DNA from: JAUSNA01 sp964568885
GTDB taxonomy: Bacteria; Patescibacteriota; Microgenomatia; Levybacterales; GWA1-39-11
DNA: 16,054 nt
Assembly: GCA_964568885.1 (NCBI GenBank)
Contig: CAZMSF010000024.1
Location: 1-16,054 of the forward strand
Direction of reading: 5' to 3'
A program made the translations under genes and the position numbers. Below, piece by piece: positions 1 through 7,635 of this stretch (positions are counted from its first letter, which is position 1; the number at the start of each line of letters is the position of its first letter). A model generated the notes under the pieces. The model saw only the letters and a list, made by a program, of their open reading frames with translations, was not told where the DNA came from and did not search any database.

Positions 1-1032
1 GCCCAAGCGGTACCGCCGGCCAGCAACAACTATAAGTTGTTTGATTATGGTTTTGGTGCAGGAGGAACCGCTACATCAAGCTCTTCAAATTATTCGCTTT
101 TCGGAACGGTCGGACAAGTCGATCAAGGAAGTCCCTCCTCTTCCAATTATTTCATCGGTGCAGGGCTTGAATACACGCTCCAAGCAAGTACCCCCGCCAT
201 GCCAACTTTTGTGAACTCAAATAATTGGTATAACAAGCTCCACCTCACCATCAACCGTGGAGGAGCAGATCCGACCGATACCACCTATGCCATCCGTATC
301 GCGAGCGGAAGTGGTCAGTTTCAATATGTCCAGAGCGACAATACGGTGGGAAACGATTTGGAACTTTCCGATTGGCAATCATATTCTTCATGGGGCAGCT
401 CCTCAGGCTTCAATATAATAGGCCTCTACCCCGGCACAACCTATACTGTACAGGTAGCAGCAAAACAGGGTCAATTTTATACACAATTCATGTGGAGCCC
501 CGCTGCCAACGCTGCAACCTCCAACCCAACCTTGAGTTTTGATATTGACATTGCACCGGCAGATCAATCGACAAATCCGCCCTATTCGGTTGCAATCGGC
601 AATCTTACTCCCGGCTCAGTCACCACTGCAAGTGACAAAGTGTGGGTAAGCATTTCAACGAATGCCACAAATGGCGGTCTTATATATATATTGGGTACCA
701 ATATGGGACTTTTATCCAGTACCGCAAGCCACACAATTAATGCTGTCAGTAGTGATCTTTCGAATGTCGGAGTCACCGAAGGGTACGGAGCACAAAATAA
801 TTCGGTCGGCCAAACTTCGGGAGGACCAATGGAAGCGGTAAGTCCTTATGACGGGGCAGGCGACAATGTAGGCATACTCGATACGGCAAAACGGACGATT
901 TATGACTCTTCAGGGGCACCGGTCACTTCCGGACGCGTTTCATTTACACTCAAGGCAAAAGCCTCCAACACTACTCCCGCAGCCAACGACTATTCGGATG
1001 TTCTAACGGTATTGGCGACAGGCTCATTTTGA
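1..1032 (+). CDS. Secreted/surface protein with FN3-like domain, 5' end cut by window edge
   Basis: The frame is open to base 1 (visible N-terminus AQAVPPASNNYK), so the true start lies outside the window; 343 residues are seen and a TTG at 37 is probably not the start. Visible residues about 26-56 are Ser-rich with two NY-containing repeats (NYSLFGTVGQ, NYFIGAGL). About 64-175 resemble a fibronectin-III-like beta sandwich, with the typical GLYPGTTYTVQV strand. About 179-343 form a second beta domain ending DYSDVLTVLATGSF, which matches the C-terminus of the next gene. There is no sorting motif or C-terminal membrane segment. It is probably an extracellular structural or adhesive protein held by the membrane proteins encoded downstream. 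That role is inferred from context; the exact family is not recognised. Confidence 0.8.
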   Translation, partial: AQAVPPASNNYKLFDYGFGAGGTATSSSSNYSLFGTVGQVDQGSPSSSNYFIGAGLEYTLQASTPAMPTFVNSNNWYNKLHLTINRGGADPTDTTYAIRIASGSGQFQYVQSDNTVGNDLELSDWQSYSSWGSSSGFNIIGLYPGTTYTVQVAAKQGQFYTQFMWSPAANAATSNPTLSFDIDIAPADQSTNPPYSVAIGNLTPGSVTTASDKVWVSISTNATNGGLIYILGTNMGLLSSTASHTINAVSSDLSNVGVTEGYGAQNNSVGQTSGGPMEAVSPYDGAGDNVGILDTAKRTIYDSSGAPVTSGRVSFTLKAKASNTTPAANDYSDVLTVLATGSF

Positions 1033-1100
1033 TATAAAAAGAGACTATTGACAAGTATTATCAAAATATGGTTTGCTTGATACATTAGTGCATATAGCAT

Positions 1101-2195
1101 ATGAAGTATTTATCTAGCCCAATTTCTGTGTTAAAAGAAACGCGCAATTTTAGCTTTAAAGATAAAAAGGCATTCATAAGTGTCCTTCTTTATATAGTAA
1201 CTTTTATTTCTCTACTCTCCCCCTTCTTTACTCCCGGAAGAGCAAATGCTTCCGTTACGGAAGGTTTTGTCCGCTTTAATCGTCTTGCAACCGGAGCGGC
1301 GATTTCCGGTACGGCGTGCCTCAAATCTACACTTACAACCCAGACGGGAGTTATCATCGACTTTCCCGCCAACTGGACTATCTCACAGACAGCAGGCAAC
1401 TGGACCACAACAACAACCAATCTTCCAACTGATCCTAATGGTGGAGGTGCTGCGACAGCATGGCCGGGTATCGGCACTGCAACATCTGTTAATGGTGTTT
1501 CGGTTAGGTTTCCTACTAGTGCTTTCTCAGCTGGCACATTCTATTGCTTCAACTTTGCTGGGGCATCTTCAACAGTAGGAGCAGCGGGAAACGACAAGAC
1601 CGGAACTCTTAAAACCGAAGGAGGCTCGCCGTTTACCGACCAGATGGACTTTGCAACTTCAGTTGTGTCCTCAGGAGCCGATCAAATTACTGTAACTGCT
1701 TCGGTATCTGCAACAATGACATTCTCACTTTCTGCAAATTCTATTGCACTTGGCACTCTTTCGACAAGCTCAGTGACATCCGGAAGTGTCGTTCAGCACG
1801 TGAGCACAAATGCAAGAAACGGATATGTATCATGGATTCAAGGAACCTCAACAACCGGAGGTACGGGCGGAGGTCTCCACTCCACAACAGCAAATTCGGA
1901 TATCACAAGTCCGGGTTCATTCCCCACAGTAACCGACCTTTCATCTTCAACGGGGGTTGTCATTGATGCCGATGCAACATCAGGCTCGCCTACTATAAAT
2001 TCAGGATATGATGGTACCAATGTAACATCCGGAGGACATTTTGATGGAACTATATTCCATGAAGTCTCATCAAAAACTGGCGCACAAAGTGACACACAAG
2101 TAACTCTTAACGTACGCGCAAAAATCCCTTCAACCCAGTTGGCTGCCTCAGACTACTCCGATACTCTGGTAGTCTCAGCTGCCGGAAGTTTCTAA
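1101..2195 (+). CDS. Secreted Ser/Thr-rich beta surface protein (WxL-like partner candidate)
   Basis: 364 residues. A long N-terminal region (1-23) precedes a hydrophobic segment (about 24-47) and a plausible signal-peptidase site after ANA (A50). The mature part is rich in Ser, Thr, Gly and Asn, as expected for an extracellular beta protein. It has only two cysteines (C73 and C149), which could form a disulfide. The C-terminal half (about 208-364) parallels the preceding gene: a STNARNGYVSW segment and the terminal signature DYSDTLVVSAAGSF. No LPXTG motif or terminal membrane helix is visible, so it needs another anchor. The three genes that follow resemble WxL-interacting proteins, which suggests a surface complex. 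Start chosen: ATG 1101, 68 nt after the previous stop, with no clear Shine-Dalgarno. Function is inferred; the fold and family are uncertain. Confidence 0.8.
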   Translation: MKYLSSPISVLKETRNFSFKDKKAFISVLLYIVTFISLLSPFFTPGRANASVTEGFVRFNRLATGAAISGTACLKSTLTTQTGVIIDFPANWTISQTAGNWTTTTTNLPTDPNGGGAATAWPGIGTATSVNGVSVRFPTSAFSAGTFYCFNFAGASSTVGAAGNDKTGTLKTEGGSPFTDQMDFATSVVSSGADQITVTASVSATMTFSLSANSIALGTLSTSSVTSGSVVQHVSTNARNGYVSWIQGTSTTGGTGGGLHSTTANSDITSPGSFPTVTDLSSSTGVVIDADATSGSPTINSGYDGTNVTSGGHFDGTIFHEVSSKTGAQSDTQVTLNVRAKIPSTQLAASDYSDTLVVSAAGSF

Positions 2196-2228
2196 ATTTA
2201 CTGCCCAAAGTGATGTATTCTTTAGGAA

Positions 2229-3272
2229 ATGTTGAAATTAAAGTTGTTTGTCGTTAGTTTTTTAGTTCTTGGTCTTGCAATTTCTTTTGCTTCCCCTGCC
2301 CTTGCTCAAACTACTCCCGGTAATTTCGACGCAACAGTTTCGCCAGTATTCTTTGATTTTACCGCCAAACCCGGAACAACAGTTAACGGGAAAGTCCGCC
2401 TCAGAAATAACACAGGGAACGCACTTCCTATCAAAATTGAAGTAAAAAAGATGGGAGGAGACCAAAACGGAGAACTCACCATTCAGAACGCACCGGACGA
2501 CACTTCAACATGGTTTACGGTCAAAAATACCGGCATCACAGCCCCGAGCAATGAATGGATAACAGTACCATTCGATATCACGGTGCCTTCCAACGCAGCG
2601 TATGGATACTATTGGGCGCTTTCTTTCACACAGGACGATACATCAGACCAGAAAGTTACCGGAACAAAATTAAATGCGGCGATTGTCGTTCCCGTGCTTT
2701 TGAATGTAAACCGTGAAGGAGCAAAAACAGAGGTAAAGATTTCTGATTTTTCAAAAGACGCCGGTTGGTATGAGTATCTTCCGGTCAACTTCAAAACGAC
2801 AGTCGCAAATGTCGGAAACGTTCATGTGAGACCAAAAGGAAACATTTTCATAAAGGATTTTTTGGGAAGAACCGTCGCAACGCTGGATGTAAATCCTAAC
2901 GACGGAGCAATTCTCCCCTCCACCAAAAGGACATACGAAACTCTCTGGAATGACTCATTCATGTGGTATGAAAATAAAGTCGTCGACGGTAAAAATGTAG
3001 TCGACAAAAACGGAAAGCCTAAGCGTGAATTAAAGGTAAGATTTGATAAAATTCTTGACCTTCGTATTGGAAAATACACGGCTACGACTCTTATTGTGGT
3101 TAATAATGGAACAAGAGATATTGCTCTTGAGAAAAGCATCTCATTTTTTGTCTTCCCCTGGAAGATTGTGGTGGGAAGCATAATATTCATACTCTTTGCC
3201 CTTCTTGGAATTGTGTCTACAGCCAAAACAATTGGGAGACGGGTTATGAAGCTTTTTGGAAGAAATAAATGA
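2229..3272 (+). CDS. DUF916/WxIP-like membrane-anchored surface protein, paralog 1
   Basis: 347 residues. A signal peptide (hydrophobic 5-24, cleavage after ALA, A26) is followed by an exported region whose opening (VSPVFFDFTAKPGTTVNGKV then RLRNNTGNALPIKIEV) is typical of the DUF916 family, the WxL-interacting protein domain of Gram-positive bacteria. The YGYYWALSF strand and the VNREGAKTEV segment recur in the next gene. One C-terminal TM helix (about 310-330) and a basic tail (GRRVMKLFGRNK) give an outside body and a short cytoplasmic end. ATG 2229 sits just after TATTCTTTAGGAA, so the start has a -10-like box close by and at most a very short leader. It is first of a tandem trio, with 1 nt before the next gene. 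Likely role: anchoring surface proteins to the membrane or wall (family knowledge plus context). Confidence 0.82.
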   Translation: MLKLKLFVVSFLVLGLAISFASPALAQTTPGNFDATVSPVFFDFTAKPGTTVNGKVRLRNNTGNALPIKIEVKKMGGDQNGELTIQNAPDDTSTWFTVKNTGITAPSNEWITVPFDITVPSNAAYGYYWALSFTQDDTSDQKVTGTKLNAAIVVPVLLNVNREGAKTEVKISDFSKDAGWYEYLPVNFKTTVANVGNVHVRPKGNIFIKDFLGRTVATLDVNPNDGAILPSTKRTYETLWNDSFMWYENKVVDGKNVVDKNGKPKRELKVRFDKILDLRIGKYTATTLIVVNNGTRDIALEKSISFFVFPWKIVVGSIIFILFALLGIVSTAKTIGRRVMKLFGRNK

Positions 3273-3273
3273 T

Positions 3274-4323
3274 ATGAAAGTCAAAATTGGACTTCTCCTC
3301 TTACTATTAGCAATCGGGATTGCTTTTATTTCTATCCATATAGCACACGCACAAAATACCTCACCCGGAATTGACATCACCGTAAGCCCACCGGTGATTG
3401 AGCTGAACGCAAAACCGGGAGACACGATAAAAGAGCGTTTTAGATTACGAAACAATCAGACTACCCCTGTCGACCTTGGTATTGACGTAAAAAAACTTTC
3501 ATCCGACGCAACATCGGGAGAACCGGTGCCGGCAGAACCGACAAAGGATGACGAATTCGTTTCCTGGCTTACGGTCGACCCCTCAACGGTCACTGTACTG
3601 CCAAAAGAATGGCAAGATGTGAATTTCTCTCTTAAAATCCCTGAAAATGCCGCATACGGTTATTACTACGTTCTGAGGGTTCACCCGACACAAAAGGAAG
3701 GGGTTAAAGGGACAGGTGCAAGCGTTCAGGGTCAAGTATTGGTGGTTGTGCTTTTGAATGTCGTCAAAGAAGGGGCAAAAGCCAAAACCGGTCTCGTAAG
3801 CTTTACACCAAGCATTTTTGTCAGCGAATACGTACCGGTCACTTTTACGGCAAAGGTCTCAAATACCGGAAATGTCCATGTAAAACCAAGCGGCAACATC
3901 TTCATACGCTCATTTCACCAGAAGGATATTGCGATTTTGGACATTAACGGAGGGCATCAAACGGTTTTGCCGGGTGGAACCCGCACATTTACCTCAACCT
4001 GGGATGATGGGTTTATCGTAAGGCAGCCAATTATCGAAAACGGCACTCCAAAGCTTGATAAGAACGGCAGGCAGCAAACAAGAATTGTCATCAATTGGGA
4101 TAGGCTCACCCATTTTCGAATTGGCCCCTACACTGCAACCTTGCTTATGGTATATGACGATGGGAAAAGAGATGCAACAATTGAAGGCACCACAACCTTC
4201 TGGCTCATCCCCTATACTGCTATAGCAGTAATTTTGGTGAGCCTCGTTGTCCTGGTCATTGTTATTCGCTTCCTCCTACGCTGGTATATCAGACGGGAGT
4301 TGAAAAAGCAGCGCAGCCGCTAA
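3274..4323 (+). CDS. DUF916/WxIP-like membrane-anchored surface protein, paralog 2
   Basis: 349 residues from ATG 3274, one base after the upstream stop. A TTG at 3256 in the same frame would overlap the upstream gene and spoil the signal peptide, so it was rejected. Signal peptide 1-26 (cleavage AHA/Q). The exported part repeats the features of paralog 1: ITVSPPVIELNAKPGDTI, RFRLRNNQTTPVDLGIDV, AAYGYYYVLRV, VVKEGAKAKTG, and an NTGNVHVKPSGNIFIRSF strand. A C-terminal TM helix (about 318-340) is followed by a basic RRELKKQRSR tail. The near-zero spacing implies cotranscription and perhaps translational coupling with paralog 1. Alternative: a generic COG1470-like beta protein. The membrane topology is firmer than the function. 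Confidence 0.82.
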   Translation: MKVKIGLLLLLLAIGIAFISIHIAHAQNTSPGIDITVSPPVIELNAKPGDTIKERFRLRNNQTTPVDLGIDVKKLSSDATSGEPVPAEPTKDDEFVSWLTVDPSTVTVLPKEWQDVNFSLKIPENAAYGYYYVLRVHPTQKEGVKGTGASVQGQVLVVVLLNVVKEGAKAKTGLVSFTPSIFVSEYVPVTFTAKVSNTGNVHVKPSGNIFIRSFHQKDIAILDINGGHQTVLPGGTRTFTSTWDDGFIVRQPIIENGTPKLDKNGRQQTRIVINWDRLTHFRIGPYTATLLMVYDDGKRDATIEGTTTFWLIPYTAIAVILVSLVVLVIVIRFLLRWYIRRELKKQRSR

Positions 4324-4365
4324 AGACCTTTACTCACCTGTTCTCTTGTTGATAAACTTGAATGT

Positions 4366-5304
4366 ATGAAGCGTCTTATTTTCCTTCTCATAATACTCCC
4401 TCTTTACCTTATTTTTATAACCGGTAAAGTCCGGGCTCAAAATCCCAAAAACACCATAACAGTTCTTCCGCAATTGACACAAGTTGACCTTTCCCGTGAC
4501 AGCTCCGAAACTCAAATTTTTTACACCAACAACTCCTCGACTCCGGTCGAACTTGCTCTTTCCGTTCAGGACGTGAGAGAGCTTGAAGATAGAAACCCTG
4601 TGGGCATTCTTGACCCTAAAGAAGCTGCTAATTACAAATATTCACTTTCCTCGTGGGTGTATCTTGATAAGCAAACCCTTCTTCTGAATCCCGGAGAAAC
4701 CAAGCCCATCACGGTCACAATAACCAAGGATAAACTGAGCCCGGGTGGTCACTATGGCTCTATTCTTGCCGAGATAAGAAGCGTTGATACCAACAAAAAG
4801 ACGGTTAAGATTAAGGGGGTTTTGGCTTCACTCCTTTTTGTGAGAGCATCCACGGGAAACGAACACGAAGAGGCGAAAATTGCCTTTTTTGGACCTTCTG
4901 AGCCGGGACTCACTGTTCCAGATACTTTTCTCTTCCGCTTCCAAAATACCGGCAATGTTGACCTAACTCCCTACGGCCTTGTGGAAGTGAAAGATGTGCG
5001 CGGCAGAACAGTCGCAAAAGGGGTCGTGAATGAGGACTCTCTCATAACGCTTCCAGAGGCGATACGTAAGTACACGGTCACAACAAAACCGCTTCACACC
5101 ACAATATTCCCGGGGAAGTATACGGCAACCCTCTCACTCCACTTCGGTAAAAACGGAAAAACACTCACCGCATCTTCCTCATTCCTCACGCTTGGGGATA
5201 CTCAAATTCTGAAATGGACAATTATTACAGTTGTTCTTATTGTCTCATTATTTATCGGCAACCTAATACTCAGAAGGAAGTTAAAAAAGCACACTAATTC
5301 TTGA
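4366..5304 (+). CDS. DUF916/WxIP-like membrane-anchored surface protein, divergent paralog 3
   Basis: 312 residues. Signal peptide 1-24 (cleavage VRA/Q), then a shorter, more divergent version of the same architecture: TVLPQLTQVDLSRDSSETQI replaces the usual opening, followed by FYTNNSSTPVELALSV, a LLLNPGETKPITVTI strand, GGHYGSILAEI (matching the YGYY segment of the paralogs), and FQNTGNVDLTPYGLVEV. TM helix about 283-304 and basic end RRKLKKHTNS. It starts 42 nt after the previous stop; a GATAAA box 10 nt before ATG suggests either a short internal promoter or read-through. The 3' end overlaps the convergent minus-strand gene by 11 nt. Probably part of the same cell-surface complex. Confidence 0.8.
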   Translation: MKRLIFLLIILPLYLIFITGKVRAQNPKNTITVLPQLTQVDLSRDSSETQIFYTNNSSTPVELALSVQDVRELEDRNPVGILDPKEAANYKYSLSSWVYLDKQTLLLNPGETKPITVTITKDKLSPGGHYGSILAEIRSVDTNKKTVKIKGVLASLLFVRASTGNEHEEAKIAFFGPSEPGLTVPDTFLFRFQNTGNVDLTPYGLVEVKDVRGRTVAKGVVNEDSLITLPEAIRKYTVTTKPLHTTIFPGKYTATLSLHFGKNGKTLTASSSFLTLGDTQILKWTIITVVLIVSLFIGNLILRRKLKKHTNS

Positions 5305-5893
5305 ATTTAACCGAGGAAAATATCGAATCGGCAACACCCTTCACATCGTCAAAACTATTGCCGGTTATAGCAATCGTATAGATATGGTCGTTAACCAAGA
5401 AAAATGCCGTTTTTTCGGGGTTTTCATCGCTTCTCTCGTATATTTTGCCAATGTATCCGTCAATCGGCTTTGAGACGTCTTTGTATTGACCCGGCGAGGT
5501 TTGCCTGAATTTGACACCTGGGTTATCTTCAACTGAGGCAAGCCTGTGGTTGTTTTGCAGCACTGCAAGGTTAAGGACGATGCGGGGACTTTTGATATCG
5601 AAGCTAAAATCCTCCAAAAGCGAACTTGATGAGGCAAAATTCGGATCCTTAAGTGTATATATTATGGCTTTAGCAGGATAATCGAAGGTGATGTATTTGC
5701 CCTTATAGGTTGTGTTTCCGGTCTTCTCCGGAGTATTGGTCAGCTGAGCTTTCCTCCCCAATAGTTTTGAGACCGCTTTCTCTTTGAATTCATTTGATAA
5801 TGTCTCTTTTGGAGGAAGAGAAAGTATATAAAAGGATACTCCTCCTGCTAAAAGGAGAACTATGCCTATTCCTACTAAAATCCACTTTTTCAT
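5294..5893 (-). CDS. Membrane-anchored hypothetical protein with extracytoplasmic domain
   Basis: 199 residues. One N-terminal TM/signal-anchor helix (about 4-26: WILVGIGIVLLLAGGVSFYI), then a linker rich in Lys and Thr, then a domain starting YKGKYITFDYPAKA and ending VKGVADSIFSSVKFKN. That pattern (a 'KYxxFDYP' strand early and a terminal 'IxSSVKF') is typical of PsbP-like or other small extracytoplasmic beta/alpha domains, but I cannot name a family. It is convergent with and overlaps the third surface gene by 11 nt, so it is transcribed separately from its own promoter (5902-5930). The predicted transcript would start only a few bases before ATG 5893. Function unknown. Confidence 0.8.
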   Translation of the reverse strand: MKKWILVGIGIVLLLAGGVSFYILSLPPKETLSNEFKEKAVSKLLGRKAQLTNTPEKTGNTTYKGKYITFDYPAKAIIYTLKDPNFASSSSLLEDFSFDIKSPRIVLNLAVLQNNHRLASVEDNPGVKFRQTSPGQYKDVSKPIDGYIGKIYERSDENPEKTAFFLVNDHIYTIAITGNSFDDVKGVADSIFSSVKFKN

Positions 5894-5901
5894 TTCCTAA
5901 A

Positions 5902-5930
5902 ATAGTATGTCAAATAAGAGGTAAAATCAA
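5902..5930 (-). promoter_or_regulatory. Promoter of the 199-residue membrane protein gene
   Basis: On the minus strand TTGATT (5930-5925), a 17-nt spacer, then TACTAT (5907-5902). The ATG follows 8 nt after the -10 box, giving an almost leaderless mRNA. The TTTAGGAAATG context is close to that of the 2229 start (TCTTTAGGAAATG), so this may be a recurring start-site style in this genome. Confidence 0.55.
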
Positions 5931-6004
5931 CGGAATTTCAAAAGGAAAATCAACACTGCTCTACTTGTATGCAAAATGAATGGTTAAACTATGGTATGTA
6001 TCAG

Positions 6005-6028
6005 TTGACACCTCTGTGGACTTTTCTT
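6005..6028 (+). promoter_or_regulatory. Possible promoter -35 region for the 50-residue membrane protein
   Basis: A consensus TTGACA at 6005-6010 precedes the 6052 gene. The best -10 at 17-18 nt spacing (TTAAGC/TAAGCT) is weak, so the -35 is clearer than the whole promoter. Confidence 0.35.
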
Positions 6029-6051
6029 TAAGCTTGTATTAAGGAGTGCAT

Positions 6052-6204
6052 ATGGCAAAAAAAGGCGTTAAAAAAACATCTAAAAAAGCTGTAAAAAAAC
6101 ATCCATTGATGCGTGAGGTTCCGGTACTTCACTCTCTCGTTACGGTTCTCTATATTCTCCTTGCTATCTGCTTCATCGCTATATACCTCACAAGATTCGT
6201 ATAA
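6052..6204 (+). CDS. Lysine-rich small membrane protein (50 residues)
   Basis: ATG 6052 has a textbook Shine-Dalgarno (AAGGAG, 5-nt spacing), and the frame runs 50 codons to TAA at 6202. Residues 1-17 are strongly basic (MAKKGVKKTSKKAVKKH), reminiscent of histone-H1-like or AT-hook tails. Residues about 27-46 (LHSLVTVLYILLAICFIAIYL) form one TM helix. It may be a membrane-tethered nucleic-acid-binding or ribosome-associated protein, but this is only a guess from composition. It stands alone between a divergent gene and a second promoter facing the assembly gap. I do not recognise the family. Confidence 0.7.
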   Translation: MAKKGVKKTSKKAVKKHPLMREVPVLHSLVTVLYILLAICFIAIYLTRFV

Positions 6205-6207
6205 TAC

Positions 6208-6236
6208 TTTCTCGGCCTGTTTTTTTCTGATATAAT
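6208..6236 (+). promoter_or_regulatory. Extended -10 promoter facing the assembly gap
   Basis: TGATATAAT (-10 at 6231-6236 with the TGA extension) follows a T-rich stretch; the -35 (TTTCTC about 17 nt upstream) is weak. It points right, so a plus-strand gene probably begins in or beyond the N run. The same extended -10 recurs on the minus strand in two modules of the small-gene array. Confidence 0.5.
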
Positions 6237-6266
6237 CAATTTCACCCGCAATTTAAAGCAGAAAAT

Positions 6267-6366
6267 NNNNNNNNNNNNNNNNNNNNNNNNNNNNNNNNNN
6301 NNNNNNNNNNNNNNNNNNNNNNNNNNNNNNNNNNNNNNNNNNNNNNNNNNNNNNNNNNNNNNNNNN
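6267..6366. other. Assembly gap of 100 N
   Basis: Exactly 100 N, the conventional placeholder for a gap of unknown size. The order and distance of left and right parts rest on scaffolding. It cuts off the 3' end of the small-gene unit that continues at 6367. Confidence 0.99.
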
Positions 6367-6406
6367 TAGGCATTGCGTAAGCCTCTCGGCTTTCTACCCG
6401 GAAAGA

Positions 6407-6703
6407 TTATCCTGCTTGTTCTGCCGCAGAGATGACGTGGAGACCACCTCCCCTGAAACCAAGGTCCCAAGGGACATCATCCAGCCTGCGGGCGGCGTCG
6501 TTGGATATCTGTTCGTACCAACTCGCCGTCCCCCGGATGGTCACGGTCTTCCCGTCGGGAGAGAACTCGCGTGAGGTCTCAGTGACGTACCGAAGTAACG
6601 CCCCCCTGACCGAACTCGTCCTCAAAAGGACCTTGAGCTGCTCGGGGCTGTCCGCGCGCACGTTCACCTCGACGTTAACCAACTGACCAAACTTGTAATC
6701 CAC
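6407..6703 (-). CDS. GC-rich small hypothetical protein (module D)
   Basis: 98 residues starting with GTG 6703, chosen because AGGAGG lies 5 nt upstream. The protein (MDYKFGQLVNVEVNVRADS...) reads as a small soluble alpha/beta domain: two strands, a helix about residues 20-42 (EQLKVLLRTSSVRGALLRYV), two more strands (KTVTIRGTASWYEQI), then a Gly-rich end. No family is recognised. Its base composition is clearly more GC-rich than the yhhQ gene beside it and like the array at 8633-13304, with the same strand and same type of ribosome site, so it is probably another member of that gene set. The 3' end has a small hairpin (AAGCC/GGCTT around 6380) and then the gap. Confidence 0.7.
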   Translation of the reverse strand: MDYKFGQLVNVEVNVRADSPEQLKVLLRTSSVRGALLRYVTETSREFSPDGKTVTIRGTASWYEQISNDAARRLDDVPWDLGFRGGGLHVISAAEQAG

Positions 6704-6752
6704 CAGATCCTCCTATGAATCCGGAATGAGATTGACGCGCTTACCCTGCGTG

Positions 6753-6782
6753 TCTATAAGTATTTTAGAAGTTATAAGCCAA
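6753..6782 (-). promoter_or_regulatory. Candidate promoter for the module D gene
   Basis: Minus strand TTGGCT (6782-6777), 18 nt, TATAGA (6758-6753), about 50 nt before the GTG start. An alternative pair lies just upstream (TTGTTT ... TATATT). The leader is AT-rich, unlike the gene it serves. Confidence 0.4.
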
Positions 6783-6864
6783 ATATACTTGACATGATGC
6801 TGACCAAACAATAAATGAGCTGAAAGTCAGGAAAATGTGGGGCAAAAGTAATAGAAACGTAGGG

Positions 6865-7509
6865 TTACTTTCTCAACCATTTTACCCCCAGATACACCAG
6901 TGGGGTCTCAATGATAGACATTGCCATTTTCAAAAACCAGTAAGGAATAATGAGGCTTGTCAAAAATATTACATTGGAGTTGAAAGGCTTATCCAACGCG
7001 TAGAAAGCTAGAGTCATAAATATGACCGTGTCGGCAAATTGAGCCACAAAGTTGGAGACATTGTTCCGAAGCCACAAGGCCTTCTTGCCCAATTTCTTCC
7101 GAACATAGGTAAATACGAATACATCGGTAAATTCGGCTATCGCAAATGCAATCAGCGAAGCGGCAGCAATGCGTGTTGAGAGGCGAAAAACGGCGTCATA
7201 AGCGCCCTCCGTTTTCACAAACCTGCCTGAAGGAGGCAAAGAAGTAGCAAGAATCGTATACAGGAATAACAAGGCAACGACGATAAGGCCCGACCTGATG
7301 ATGCTTCTTGCCCGCTCAGTCCCGAAAACTTCAATAACAATATCGTTAATCGTATAGATAAAGGGGAACAGAAAGATTGCGACGTTGGCATTCAATTGAT
7401 ATCCGAATACTTTGAGTAAAGGAAATGTTTTTCCACCCATCAGTTCTGAGGCTACGATGCAAAAAATATATAAAGAAACAAGAAGGTCAAATTTCTCAAT
7501 TTTGAACAT
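6865..7509 (-). CDS. yhhQ: Queuosine precursor transporter (YhhQ/QPTR, VUT family)
   Basis: An integral membrane protein of 214 residues from ATG 7509 (a TTG at 7545 in frame lies inside the promoter and is rejected). Five to six hydrophobic helices. It shows the family landmarks: an early ASELMGGKTF segment, then FPFIYTINDIVIEVFG (the conserved D-x-x-x-E-V-x-G region), SLIAFAIAEFTDVFVF, and LWLRNNVSNFVAQFADTVIF, all typical of the vitamin-uptake-like transporters that import preQ0/preQ1. Known role: supplying the precursor for queuosine in tRNA anticodons when de novo synthesis is missing. It implies salvage in this small-genome organism; the specific substrate is inferred from the family. 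The promoter places the RNA start at or next to the ATG. Confidence 0.92.
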   Translation of the reverse strand: MFKIEKFDLLVSLYIFCIVASELMGGKTFPLLKVFGYQLNANVAIFLFPFIYTINDIVIEVFGTERARSIIRSGLIVVALLFLYTILATSLPPSGRFVKTEGAYDAVFRLSTRIAAASLIAFAIAEFTDVFVFTYVRKKLGKKALWLRNNVSNFVAQFADTVIFMTLAFYALDKPFNSNVIFLTSLIIPYWFLKMAMSIIETPLVYLGVKWLRK

Positions 7510-7516
7510 AAAAGCA

Positions 7517-7545
7517 ATTGTACCAAAAGCAAAATAGGTGAACAA
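7517..7545 (-). promoter_or_regulatory. Promoter of yhhQ giving a leaderless mRNA
   Basis: Minus strand TTGTTC (7545-7540), 17 nt, TACAAT (7522-7517) with a TGG extension. The ATG begins 7 nt after the -10 box, where transcription itself would start, so the mRNA should be leaderless. Confidence 0.65.
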
Positions 7546-7567
7546 TAGTTAAAAATATAATTCCCTC

Positions 7568-7597
7568 TTGACAGAACCATATGTATGCCGATATATT
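7568..7597 (+). promoter_or_regulatory. Promoter of the TrpR-like gene
   Basis: TTGACA (7568-7573), 18 nt, TATATT (7592-7597), with a short hairpin (CCTAG...CTAGG) in the leader before the start. The spacer contains GCCGATATA (7587-7595), a motif seen also at 8558, 11978 and 12621; it could be an operator, though nothing here proves that. Confidence 0.75.
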
Positions 7598-7635
7598 AGG
7601 ACTACGCCTAGCATATCTTCTAGGTGCAACCCTAT

